Positions 1-5,872 are shown, counted from the stretch's first letter. The stretch: 5,872 nucleotides of DNA from Bacteriovoracaceae bacterium (GCA_023146355.1 JAGLCH010000285.1:1-5872), one strand, 5' to 3'. A program made the numbers and translations. Notes: generated by a model from the letters alone, not told the origin.

Positions 1-530
1 TCCATAATATCTGCTTCGGCCTCTACTCTTTCATTGCCTGGTTGCTTGAGCGAGTTGGGGAAGATTTTTTCAATAATTGTCTCAAAGTCAATAATCTGTA
101 TATCCAGACCTTCATCGACAGAAGCAACTCCCACCACCATATCAGTGGGACAAGTCCTACCAACAGGCTGTAAAGATTCCCAAGAAATTCGGTGAACCTT
201 CACAATATTGTCCACAACAAATCCATAAAAGGAGTCATTAAACTCAGTGATGATCACGCATCTCTTTTCATCTTCGCTCATCTCTTTTTTTGGATAACCA
301 TAAATTTTACTGAGATCAAGCACCCTTATAATATCAGAATCGACCTCCATAATACCAAGTACAGTAGCATGAGATTGAGCGACCTTTGTTAGGTCTTCTG
401 GCTTGAATTCAATAATTTTTTTGACTTTGACAAGGTTGATACCCTGCTTTTCTCCTGAAACTAAAAATTCGATCAATTTAAACTCATTGACCCCTGCTCC
501 AATTACTCTTGAATTTATTTCATCTATCAT
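1..530 (-). CDS. cheV: CheV-type chemotaxis coupling protein, 5' part (runs off the window's left edge)
   Basis: CheV couples chemoreceptors to the CheA kinase through a CheW-like domain and tunes the response through a C-terminal phospho-receiver domain. It acts at the cytoplasmic face of receptor arrays. Reading the minus strand from the ATG at 530 gives 176 uninterrupted codons beginning MIDEINSRVIGAGVNEFKLI. Residues about 15-160 fit a CheW fold: a first strand EFLVSGEKQGINLVKVKKII, the middle segment VLGIMEVDSDIIRVLDLSKI, and the late segment VVGVASVDEGLDIQIIDFET. The last visible residues are a charged linker (NERVEAEADIM), and the expected receiver domain would follow outside the window. 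The ATG at 530 is chosen because AGAGGG sits 5 bases upstream (minus strand, 541-536) and the other nearby ATG (535) meets a stop after two codons. A sigma-28-like promoter lies upstream. CheW alone is the main alternative, but the N-terminal sequence style and the acidic linker favour CheV. Confidence 0.85.
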   Translation of the reverse strand, partial: MIDEINSRVIGAGVNEFKLIEFLVSGEKQGINLVKVKKIIEFKPEDLTKVAQSHATVLGIMEVDSDIIRVLDLSKIYGYPKKEMSEDEKRCVIITEFNDSFYGFVVDNIVKVHRISWESLQPVGRTCPTDMVVGVASVDEGLDIQIIDFETIIEKIFPNSLKQPGNERVEAEADIM

Positions 531-560
531 GTCATCCCTCTTGAGACTAAGGTTACATAC

Positions 561-587
561 TTTTCGGAGTACAATGGAATTTCTTTA
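561..587 (-). promoter_or_regulatory. Candidate sigma-28 (FliA) promoter for cheV
   Basis: On the minus strand TAAA (587-584) is followed after exactly 15 bases by TCCGAAAA (568-561). The flagellar sigma-28 consensus is TAAA-N15-GCCGATAA, so the upstream box is complete and the downstream box matches 6 of 8, including the CCGA core. Transcription would start near 553, giving a leader of about 20-25 bases with AGAGGG just before the ATG at 530. Chemotaxis genes are typical sigma-28 targets, so gene identity and motif agree. The promoter role is inferred from sequence only. Confidence 0.6.
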
Positions 588-671
588 ACAAAACTATCAC
601 TGTGGTTGATCATAAAAAACTATGAAACAATTTACTCAATCGATTTTAACTTTCAAGTAGGTTTTGAGATA

Positions 672-700
672 TTGAATTTTCAAACACACAAATGAATAAT
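672..700 (+). promoter_or_regulatory. Candidate sigma-70-like promoter for the rubredoxin gene
   Basis: TTGAAT (672-677) and AATAAT (695-700) are separated by 17 bases and match the -35 and -10 consensus at 4 of 6 and 5 of 6 positions. The start would fall near 707, leaving a leader of about 14 bases that contains the AAGGAG ribosome binding site. The -35 box lies in a short inverted repeat, TTGAA-TT-TTCAA (672-683), which could be chance in AT-rich DNA or a small operator. Confidence 0.35.
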
Positions 701-720
701 TTCAATATGAAGGAGTAATT

Positions 721-888
721 ATGGAAAATAAAAAATGGTTGTGCCCACCTTGTGACTACATCTACGACCCTGAAATAGGAGACCCAGATGGGGACATTGC
801 ACCCGGAACAAAGTGGAAAGATATTCCCGATGACTGGATTTGCCCTATCTGCGGGCTTGGAAAAGATGTTTTCACCGTAATTGAATAA
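721..888 (+). CDS. Rubredoxin (55 aa)
   Basis: This is a small soluble iron protein that carries one electron on a single Fe(Cys)4 site. In bacteria it serves oxygen or peroxide reductases, alkane hydroxylases or other redox partners; the partner is not visible here. The 55-residue length is normal for a one-domain rubredoxin. The two metal knuckles are CPPC at residues 8-11 and CPIC at about 41-44. Between them lie the family signatures YIYDPEIGDPDGD, IAPGT and DIPDDWICPICG. The ATG is well supported by AAGGAG at 710-715, five bases upstream. It is divergent from cheV and convergent with the methyltransferase, with a hairpin after the stop, so it is probably monocistronic. The residue after the first knuckle is Asp (CPPCDY) where most rubredoxins have Gly (CxxCGY). 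The second knuckle keeps its Gly. Identity is secure; the specific role is not. Confidence 0.95.
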   Translation: MENKKWLCPPCDYIYDPEIGDPDGDIAPGTKWKDIPDDWICPICGLGKDVFTVIE

Positions 889-925
889 TAATCGCTACTT
901 GCAGAGCTATGCAACATATATCAAG

Positions 926-955
926 AATAAGGCCTCTAGAAATTGAGGCCTTATT
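926..955. terminator. Bidirectional hairpin terminator between convergent genes
   Basis: AATAAGGCCTC (926-936) and GAGGCCTTATT (945-955) form a perfect 11-bp stem with an 8-base loop. On the plus strand the stem runs into TTATTTAATT, and on the minus strand the arm ends in A/T-rich sequence too. It lies 38 bases after the rubredoxin stop and 5 bases past the methyltransferase stop, which is where a shared intrinsic terminator is expected. Confidence 0.85.
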
Positions 956-960
956 TAATT

Positions 961-1722
961 TTATGAGTTTATTTCGTGCTGGAATCTCTTACGGGTAATT
1001 TTGGCCCACTCCTCTCGAAGCTCTATCCCAGCAACTCTTCTTTTTAGTCTAAGTGTTGCTGCGGGGGTTGAACCAGAACCATTAAAAGGATCTAAAATTA
1101 AATCTCCTGGCCTTGAATATGAGCGAATTAATATCTCTAAAAGATCAAAGGGTTTGTGATTAGGGTGACTGCCCCAATTCTCCGCCTCTTTATTATCATC
1201 ATAATTTCCAACATACGACCATGGAATATAGCGGTCATCAACTTCCGGCCTTGTCTTTTCACCCTTACCAAAAATCATCGCGACTTCGTAAAGTCTTGCT
1301 AAGAGCTCATTTCCACTTCCCTCTTTGGTCAGTTTGGCCCACTTAAAGTCTCCCCAGTAGTTATAGCCCATATCAAGAGCAACTCTCTCAATCGGTTCAC
1401 GTCCAAGAAAATTGGTCCATACGATCATCACAGCATCATCTTTGAGGCACTCGCCTGCCTTCTTCATCCAAGCTTCAGTGAAGTGACGATAATCTTTTAC
1501 TTTTTCAAAGCGAGTAACTGCTTCATGATTAATTTTTGCTCGTTTGGGATCACGCAAGTCTCCCTTTTTTCTTCTTCTTGTGAGAAGACAATATGGGGGA
1601 TCTGCCATCATAATGTCTGCCTTTTCACCATTTAATAGCAATTGGTAGCTTTCAGAGTCAGTGGAGTCACCCCACAATTGATAGTTATTTTCTAATTCAA
1701 ATCTTTTTTCCATAAATTGCAT
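961..1722 (-). CDS. Beta-type DNA methyltransferase (probable N6-adenine or N4-cytosine), orphan
   Basis: The enzyme transfers a methyl group from S-adenosylmethionine to an exocyclic amino group in DNA. With this start it has 253 residues. The catalytic motif IV ADPPY is near residues 40-44. The target-recognition portion follows, then HPNHKPFDLLEILI (motif X-like, near 186-199) and the AdoMet-binding motif I DPFNGSGST (near 211-219). Motif IV before motif I is the beta-group order. DPPY is most often seen in N6-adenine enzymes, but N4-cytosine cannot be excluded. The frame stays open back to a TTG at 1788, but that would overlap the start of divergent rlmN by 12 bases and add 22 residues unlike the family. 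I prefer ATG 1722, which has a weak GAG six bases upstream; ATG 1713 is also possible. No restriction endonuclease is visible beside it, so within this window it is an orphan. Its recognition sequence cannot be read from the protein. Confidence 0.88.
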   Translation of the reverse strand: MQFMEKRFELENNYQLWGDSTDSESYQLLLNGEKADIMMADPPYCLLTRRRKKGDLRDPKRAKINHEAVTRFEKVKDYRHFTEAWMKKAGECLKDDAVMIVWTNFLGREPIERVALDMGYNYWGDFKWAKLTKEGSGNELLARLYEVAMIFGKGEKTRPEVDDRYIPWSYVGNYDDNKEAENWGSHPNHKPFDLLEILIRSYSRPGDLILDPFNGSGSTPAATLRLKRRVAGIELREEWAKITRKRFQHEINS

Positions 1723-1742
1723 TCTAAACTCAAGGTCACAAA

Positions 1743-1771
1743 TTGAATAGTCGTCATAAAAAATATATAGA
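1743..1771 (+). promoter_or_regulatory. Weak candidate promoter for rlmN, possibly giving a leaderless mRNA
   Basis: TTGAAT (1743-1748) and TATAGA (1766-1771) are 17 bases apart and each match consensus at 4 of 6 positions. The predicted start lands at or very close to the rlmN ATG at 1777. No purine-rich ribosome binding site lies before that ATG, which fits a leaderless or nearly leaderless message. An upstream promoter inside the divergent gene is equally possible. Confidence 0.3.
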
Positions 1772-1788
1772 TACTCATGGAAAATCAA
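1760..1788 (-). promoter_or_regulatory. Weak candidate promoter for the methyltransferase
   Basis: On the minus strand TTGATT (1788-1783) is followed after 17 bases by TATTTT (1765-1760), or after 15 bases by TATATT (1767-1762). Either would start transcription near 1755, upstream of ATG 1722 and downstream of the alternative TTG start, so it would favour the shorter protein. The boxes are weak in an AT-rich stretch and overlap the first codons of rlmN. Confidence 0.2.
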
Positions 1789-2823
1789 ACGATCTACCAG
1801 ATTTCACTTTCAGCTCTTACAAACCAAATGGTTGCAGCGGGCCATAGTACTTTCAGTGCTGGGATCGTCTATCGCACTCTCCACAAAAAAGGTATCGAAG
1901 CATTTCATAAATCTATTGAGATTTCTTCCTCATTAAAAGAATGGATTGAAAAGAATTACTCTATCGATCTTCCGCCTATTCATCGACTTCAAAGATCATC
2001 TGACGGTACTGTTAAGTTTTTATTTAAACTTAGTGATGGAAATCTTATCGAGTCCGTTTTGATCCCTTTTCGCCGAAAATATACTGTTTGCCTTTCAACC
2101 CAAGTGGGCTGTGCAATGAAGTGCAGCTTTTGCTTTACTGGAACTGAAGGGCTGATACGCAATCTTACTTCGGGAGAGATTATTGGCCAGTACCTTGCTT
2201 GTCACCACTGGCTCAAGGAAAATTTTGATGGTGTTATAGCAAGCCCGAATTTAGTATTTATGGGTCAAGGCGAGCCTCTTCATAATTTTGACGAGGTTAA
2301 AGATAGTATTAACCTTTTGCTCCAGTCTGATGGAGTACACCTTGGAGAGCGCCAGATAACTCTATCTACCTGTGGATACTTACCAGGACTAAAGAGGCTA
2401 AAAGAACTCCCATCAGTGAATATTGCACTTTCATTACACTCACCTTTTGACCAGATAAGAGACAAGCTTATTCCGGTCAACAAAAGCTATCCTATCGCAG
2501 AGGTTATGGCAGAACTTAAAAAAGTTGAGCTGAAGAAAAAGCAATTTATCAATTTTGAATACCTTCTCATTGATGGCATAAATGATAACCAAGAAGAAGC
2601 TGATGCAATTGCAAAACTCCTTTCGCAGGTACAATCAATTATAAATATCATCCCATTTAACTCTTTTCCTGGTTGTGAATATCGTCGCCCCAGCGAAGAG
2701 AGAATTCAGAGATTTAAGGGGTGGTTGGTTGCTCATAATCTGCGAGTTATGGTGCGCACCACCAAGGGAAATGACATTTTAGCTGCCTGCGGCCAACTTA
2801 AGGGGAATAACTCACCAAAATAA
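1777..2823 (+). CDS. rlmN: Dual-specificity rRNA/tRNA adenine C2-methyltransferase RlmN (radical SAM)
   Basis: RlmN methylates C2 of A2503 in 23S rRNA, and in characterised bacteria A37 of some tRNAs, using a radical-SAM mechanism with a methylated cysteine intermediate. It supports translational fidelity. The 348-residue length is normal. Residues about 1-95 form the N-terminal accessory domain. The 4Fe-4S motif is GCAMKCSFC (Cys112, Cys116, Cys119), seven residues after Cys105, which matches E. coli Cys118. The SAM-binding GQGEP is at 163-167, ALSLHSP at 217-223, and the C-terminal GNDILAACGQL carries Cys338, matching the methyl-carrying E. coli Cys355. All catalytic cysteines are present, so it should be active. 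Cfr, which modifies C8 of the same base, shares these motifs; the context and the GNDILAACGQL ending favour RlmN. The start at 1777 fits the family's N-terminus, although it lacks a visible Shine-Dalgarno. It is divergent from the methyltransferase, and no strong terminator is seen before hutU. Confidence 0.93.
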   Translation: MENQTIYQISLSALTNQMVAAGHSTFSAGIVYRTLHKKGIEAFHKSIEISSSLKEWIEKNYSIDLPPIHRLQRSSDGTVKFLFKLSDGNLIESVLIPFRRKYTVCLSTQVGCAMKCSFCFTGTEGLIRNLTSGEIIGQYLACHHWLKENFDGVIASPNLVFMGQGEPLHNFDEVKDSINLLLQSDGVHLGERQITLSTCGYLPGLKRLKELPSVNIALSLHSPFDQIRDKLIPVNKSYPIAEVMAELKKVELKKKQFINFEYLLIDGINDNQEEADAIAKLLSQVQSIINIIPFNSFPGCEYRRPSEERIQRFKGWLVAHNLRVMVRTTKGNDILAACGQLKGNNSPK

Positions 2824-2872
2824 CACTGTGCATCTACCCATTTGCCTCTATATCTGGATAGAATTTAGTCGC

Positions 2873-2904
2873 TATAATTTAACAAGAACTTAAAATTAGA
2901 GGGG
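2873..2904 (+). promoter_or_regulatory. -10 box and ribosome binding site upstream of hutU
   Basis: A perfect TATAAT lies at 2873-2878, but the 16-18-base spacing finds no convincing -35 box (ATATCT or TATCTG only). That pattern would suit an activator-assisted promoter, though this is inference. Transcription would begin near 2885. AGAGGGG at 2898-2904 sits 3 bases before the ATG at 2908, a strong if close Shine-Dalgarno. A 5-bp inverted repeat TCTAT/ATAGA (2847-2862) lies just upstream and is too small to call an operator. Confidence 0.45.
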
Positions 2905-2907
2905 ACT

Positions 2908-4917
2908 ATGGACCAAGAGATCAAAGTATTTCAAGACGCCATCTTGAAAGGAATTCCAAGTGAATTACCCGCACCAAAGCCAATTGATCCTAAGATCAAC
3001 CACGCACCAAAAAGAAAAGATATTCTTTCTCCAAGTGAAAAGAAGCTCGCACTTAAAAATGCCCTTCGCTACTTTCCCGAGGAACAACACTCTACCCTTG
3101 CAAAAGAATTTAAGGATGAGCTTGATACTTTTGGACGCATTTACATGTACCGATTTCGTCCTGACTATAAAATCTCCTCTCGCTCAATAGAGCAATTCCC
3201 TCACAAATCAAAGCAAGCAGCAGGTATTATGCTGATGCTTTCAAATAACCTAGACTACGCAGTGGCCCAGCACCCCCACGAACTAATTACTTATGGTGGC
3301 AATGGAGCTGTTTTTTCAAACTGGGCCCAATACCTCCTAACCATGCAATACCTTGCAAATATGACTGATGAGCAGACACTTCACCTGAGCTCAGGTCATC
3401 CCCAGGGGTTATTTCCGTCCCATACTGATGCTCCTAGAGTTATCGTAACAAATGGAATGATGATTCCAAATTACTCTAAGCCAGATGATTGGGAAAAATT
3501 TAACGCTCTTGGCGTTACCCAGTACGGTCAAATGACTGCTGGTTCATTCATGTATATTGGACCCCAAGGGATTGTCCACGGGACAACAATTACAGTTCTA
3601 AATGCAGGTCGCCTTCACTGCAAAGACGACACGCTTGCAGGAAAAGTATTTGTTACTTCCGGCCTCGGAGGAATGAGTGGTGCCCAGCCAAAAGCAACGG
3701 TTATTGCCGGTGGAATTTGTGTTATTGCTGAAGTAAATCCAAAAGCGACAGAAGTTCGACACTCACAAGGATGGGTAGATGAAGTCTTTCATGATCTAGA
3801 TAAATTGATTATTAGACTTGCTGAAGCTCGTTCAGCAAAAGAGGCAGTATCTCTTGCATACCAGGGGAATATTGTTGAACTCTGGGAAAAATTCGCAGAA
3901 GAAAATGTAAAAGTTGAACTTGGGTCCGACCAAACTTCCCTTCACAACCCTTGGGCCGGCGGATACTACCCACTTGGAATTGAATTTGATGAGGCCAATC
4001 GCATGATGGCAGAAGATCCAGAGAACTTTAAAGTTGAAGTTCAAAAGACGCTCCGCCGCCATGCTACAGCAGTGGGCAAGATGGTTAATAACGGAATGTA
4101 TTTCTGGGATTACGGAAATGCTTTCTTACTTGAGGCATCGAGAGCTGGAGCAGATGTAATGGGCAAAGATGGTGAGTTCAAGTATCCATCCTACGTTCAA
4201 GATATTATGGGACCTCTTTTCTTTGATTACGGATTTGGCCCATTTAGATGGGTGTGCTCATCCTCAGATCCAGCAGATCTCGAACTAACTGATAAGATCG
4301 CTGCTGAAGTACTTGAGAAAATGATGCTTGAATCTCCAAAAGAGATTCAAGGGCAAATGAAAGACAATATCCTCTGGATCAAGGAAGCTGGAAAGAACAA
4401 ACTTGTTGTCGGTTCTCAGGCAAGAATTCTTTATGCTGATGCAGAAGGAAGGATGAAGATTGCAGAGGCCTTTAATAATGCAATCCGAGATGGGTTACTC
4501 AAGGCACCTATTATTCTTGGCCGTGACCACCACGATGTATCGGGGACAGACTCCCCATACCGTGAAACCTCGAATATATATGATGGATCTAGGTTCTGTG
4601 CAGATATGGCAATCCAAAACGTAATTGGTGACTCTTTTCGCGGAGCAACCTGGGTATCAATTCATAATGGAGGTGGTGTCGGCTGGGGGGAAGTTATAAA
4701 TGGCGGATTTGGTATGATGCTAGACGGGTCTGATGCTTCTGATCGTCGCCTCAAAAGCATGCTTCATTGGGATGTAAATAATGGTATTGCTAGGCGATCT
4801 TGGGCGAGAAATGATGGTGCTATTTTTGCAATCAAGCGCGCTATGGCAAATGAGCCAAAGCTTAAAGTAACAATTCCTTCTATTGCTGATGACAAGCTTA
4901 TAGACGATTTATTCTAA
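2908..4917 (+). CDS. hutU: Urocanate hydratase, long form (669 aa)
   Basis: This cytoplasmic enzyme performs the second step of histidine degradation, turning urocanate into 4-imidazolone-5-propionate with a tightly bound NAD+ as electrophile. Family signatures run through the protein: YGGNGAVFSNW at 129-139, HTDAPRVIVTNG at 172-183, YGQMTAGSFMYIGPQGIVHG at 206-225, the NAD-binding TSGLGGMSGAQ at 250-260, DQTSLHNPW at 341-349, GFGPFRWVC at 442-450, GRDHHDVSGTDSPYRETS at 538-555 and WVSIHNGGGVGWGE at 582-595. At 669 residues it is about 110 longer than the common bacterial HutU (around 555) and close in length to the animal enzyme. Extra material lies at the N-terminus (about 1-75) and around 360-425. 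In the short form I recall the active-site Cys (Pseudomonas Cys410) in an LFCRG context; here that spot reads PLFFDYG. The ATG is fixed by AGAGGGG just upstream. No hutH, hutI or hutG is next to it, so the rest of the pathway must lie elsewhere. Confidence 0.95.
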   Translation: MDQEIKVFQDAILKGIPSELPAPKPIDPKINHAPKRKDILSPSEKKLALKNALRYFPEEQHSTLAKEFKDELDTFGRIYMYRFRPDYKISSRSIEQFPHKSKQAAGIMLMLSNNLDYAVAQHPHELITYGGNGAVFSNWAQYLLTMQYLANMTDEQTLHLSSGHPQGLFPSHTDAPRVIVTNGMMIPNYSKPDDWEKFNALGVTQYGQMTAGSFMYIGPQGIVHGTTITVLNAGRLHCKDDTLAGKVFVTSGLGGMSGAQPKATVIAGGICVIAEVNPKATEVRHSQGWVDEVFHDLDKLIIRLAEARSAKEAVSLAYQGNIVELWEKFAEENVKVELGSDQTSLHNPWAGGYYPLGIEFDEANRMMAEDPENFKVEVQKTLRRHATAVGKMVNNGMYFWDYGNAFLLEASRAGADVMGKDGEFKYPSYVQDIMGPLFFDYGFGPFRWVCSSSDPADLELTDKIAAEVLEKMMLESPKEIQGQMKDNILWIKEAGKNKLVVGSQARILYADAEGRMKIAEAFNNAIRDGLLKAPIILGRDHHDVSGTDSPYRETSNIYDGSRFCADMAIQNVIGDSFRGATWVSIHNGGGVGWGEVINGGFGMMLDGSDASDRRLKSMLHWDVNNGIARRSWARNDGAIFAIKRAMANEPKLKVTIPSIADDKLIDDLF

Positions 4918-4927
4918 AATTTATCTC

Positions 4928-4964
4928 AGGTGCAGGTAGGCCTACGTTTATCCTGCTTGCACCT
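4928..4964 (+). terminator. Probable rho-independent terminator after hutU
   Basis: The arms 4928-4940 and 4952-4964 pair over 13 positions (11 Watson-Crick, 2 G-T wobbles) around an 11-base loop, starting 11 bases after the hutU stop. The T-tract is short (TTTCC). A second small hairpin, CACA-TAGC-TGTG (4973-4984), followed by CTTTTT (4985-4990), may act as a backup. Confidence 0.6.
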
Positions 4965-5022
4965 TTCCATACCACATAGCTGTGCTTTTTCCCTCTTGAT
5001 GCTATTTTTTCCGCATATTCCC

Positions 5023-5051
5023 TTGCTAATCAAAATGCCTGAAAATATAAT
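5023..5051 (+). promoter_or_regulatory. Strong sigma-70-like promoter for the PAS sensor gene
   Basis: TTGCTA (5023-5028) and a perfect TATAAT (5046-5051) are separated by exactly 17 bases. The start would be near 5058, giving a leader of about 30 bases with AAAGG at 5076-5080 before the TTG start. This is the best housekeeping-type promoter in the window and marks the sensor as its own transcription unit. Confidence 0.6.
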
Positions 5052-5087
5052 TATTATTACTATTTATTAAATCACAAAGGTACTACA

Positions 5088-5872
5088 TTGAAGTTTTTGA
5101 ATAAGATTTCAATTTTTCTGATAATTTTCGTGGCCGTTATTTCAGTATATCGATTTGAGCAATCATCGCGTGAAGAAGCGGAAGAAACTCTTAGTAACTA
5201 CGGTAAATATCTGAAATACCCTCTATGGGAACTGAATAAGAAAAGTGTTGAAACATACGTAAATGTTATTTCGAATGCAGAAAATTACGCCACCTTTACA
5301 ATCACACTAGTAGATGGTGAGCGATATCTTGATTTTAGAGAAAAAGAAGGAACTGGATTAGGAACAAAAATCGGAGAGGTTTTTGTTCAAGAAGTCCCGC
5401 TGTCAATGAAGGTGTTTCACTATGATCGCCAAATTGCGACTATTGATGCGACCTGGAAAAGTAATACCATCTACAGCTATATTTACATGTCGATTTTATT
5501 CCTTCTCTTTATCAGTATTATCCGCCTCGTTATTTCCACTAGTAAGAAAAAGATTGAGACTCAAAATAGACAAAAATCTGAAATGCGTCACAAGCAACTA
5601 GTCGATACCATTCCACATGGTATCCTCGAACTCGATACCTATGGCCGTGTTTCATATGTAAACCCTGCTTACCTAAAGATGGTTGGTTATGAGGAAAATG
5701 AAATTATCACCAAGGGAATCATTTTTCCCAGCTTTAAAGAAGCTCAAAAGACTAGTTCAATTCTAAAAATCATTCGTGACAACAGGCCAAACCCCTTCCC
5801 CATCTTTTTCAGACATAAAACAAAGTATGGAACAGTAATTGATGCTCAAATGGACTGGGGCTACAAGCTCGA
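5088..5872 (+). CDS. Membrane-bound PAS-domain sensor protein, N-terminal part (runs off the right edge)
   Basis: This is the input half of a signalling protein: 261 codons are visible and the output domain (histidine kinase, GGDEF or other) is outside the window. The proposed start is TTG at 5088, with AAAGG 7 bases upstream (5076-5080). The frame is closed by a stop at 5040-5042 and offers no ATG in between. Residues 5-20 (NKISIFLIIFVAVISV) form TM1. About 21-127 form a small periplasmic domain containing PLWELN at 45-50, a pattern seen in CHASE-like sensors with a helix then LWx(D/N). Residues 129-149 form TM2. Lysine-rich and polar residues 152-168 look like a short signalling helix. A PAS domain starts near 169 (QLVDTIPHGILELDTYGRV, then YVNPAYLKMVGYEENEI). 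The ligand is unknown. A sensor histidine kinase is the likeliest full protein, but the visible part does not prove it. Confidence 0.8.
   Translation, partial: MKFLNKISIFLIIFVAVISVYRFEQSSREEAEETLSNYGKYLKYPLWELNKKSVETYVNVISNAENYATFTITLVDGERYLDFREKEGTGLGTKIGEVFVQEVPLSMKVFHYDRQIATIDATWKSNTIYSYIYMSILFLLFISIIRLVISTSKKKIETQNRQKSEMRHKQLVDTIPHGILELDTYGRVSYVNPAYLKMVGYEENEIITKGIIFPSFKEAQKTSSILKIIRDNRPNPFPIFFRHKTKYGTVIDAQMDWGYKL

Noticed and set aside
192..588. Two plus-strand open frames (192-392 and 403-588)
   Set aside because: Both lie antisense to cheV, have no ribosome binding site and encode no recognisable protein. The minus-strand frame has clear CheW-domain features.
899..914. Small inverted repeat TTGCA-gagcta-TGCAA after rubredoxin
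   Set aside because: With a 5-bp stem, and next to a far stronger hairpin at 926-955, it is probably chance.
1723..1788. N-terminal extension of the methyltransferase back to TTG 1788
   Set aside because: It would overlap the rlmN start, has no RBS, and reads as an unconserved segment that looks like antisense of the divergent region.
2280..2634. Two minus-strand open frames inside rlmN
   Set aside because: They are antisense to well-conserved radical-SAM coding sequence, and no family motif is visible in them.
2960..4062. A plus-strand frame at 2960-3190 and a minus-strand frame at 3832-4062 within hutU
   Set aside because: These are out-of-frame shadows of a strongly conserved gene, with no supporting RBS or motif.
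1..5872. CRISPR array, tRNA/rRNA genes, insertion sequence or phage genes
   Set aside because: I saw no spaced direct repeats, no tRNA cloverleaf or CCA end, no transposase or integrase motifs, and no terminal repeats.

Overview
The window looks like an ordinary chromosomal stretch from a motile, moderately AT-rich Gram-negative bacterium. A marine or predatory Bdellovibrionota-like lineage (Bacteriovoracaceae type) is my best guess. It rests on the combination of CheV, a membrane PAS sensor, long-form urocanate hydratase and codon use, not on any decisive marker. I see no mobile element, rRNA, tRNA or CRISPR array, and no convincing undescribed multi-gene system.

Layout. The left end holds the 5' part of a minus-strand cheV (CheW-like domain; the receiver domain lies outside the window). 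A good sigma-28-type promoter precedes it. Divergent from cheV is a 55-residue rubredoxin gene (721-888) with its own sigma-70-like promoter and a strong ribosome binding site. Rubredoxin and the next gene, a minus-strand beta-type DNA methyltransferase, converge on a perfect 11-bp hairpin that can serve both strands.

The methyltransferase is divergent from rlmN (1777-2823), a radical-SAM 23S rRNA/tRNA adenine C2-methyltransferase with all expected cysteines. The two genes share a very short upstream region, and rlmN has no visible Shine-Dalgarno sequence. Next is hutU (2908-4917), a complete 669-residue long-form urocanate hydratase with its own -10 box and RBS and a hairpin after the stop. 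The right end holds the first 261 codons of a membrane sensor protein (two TM segments around a small periplasmic domain, then PAS). It starts at TTG and is preceded by a near-ideal promoter.

How the genes relate. They do not form one operon: most have their own promoter or terminator and they serve separate jobs. These are chemotaxis coupling (CheV), electron transfer (rubredoxin), DNA methylation, translation fidelity (RlmN), histidine breakdown (HutU) and signalling (PAS sensor). The most useful observations are regulatory (the FliA-like cheV promoter, the compact methyltransferase/rlmN divergent region, the shared terminator) and start-site corrections. Two proteins have mildly unusual motif residues.
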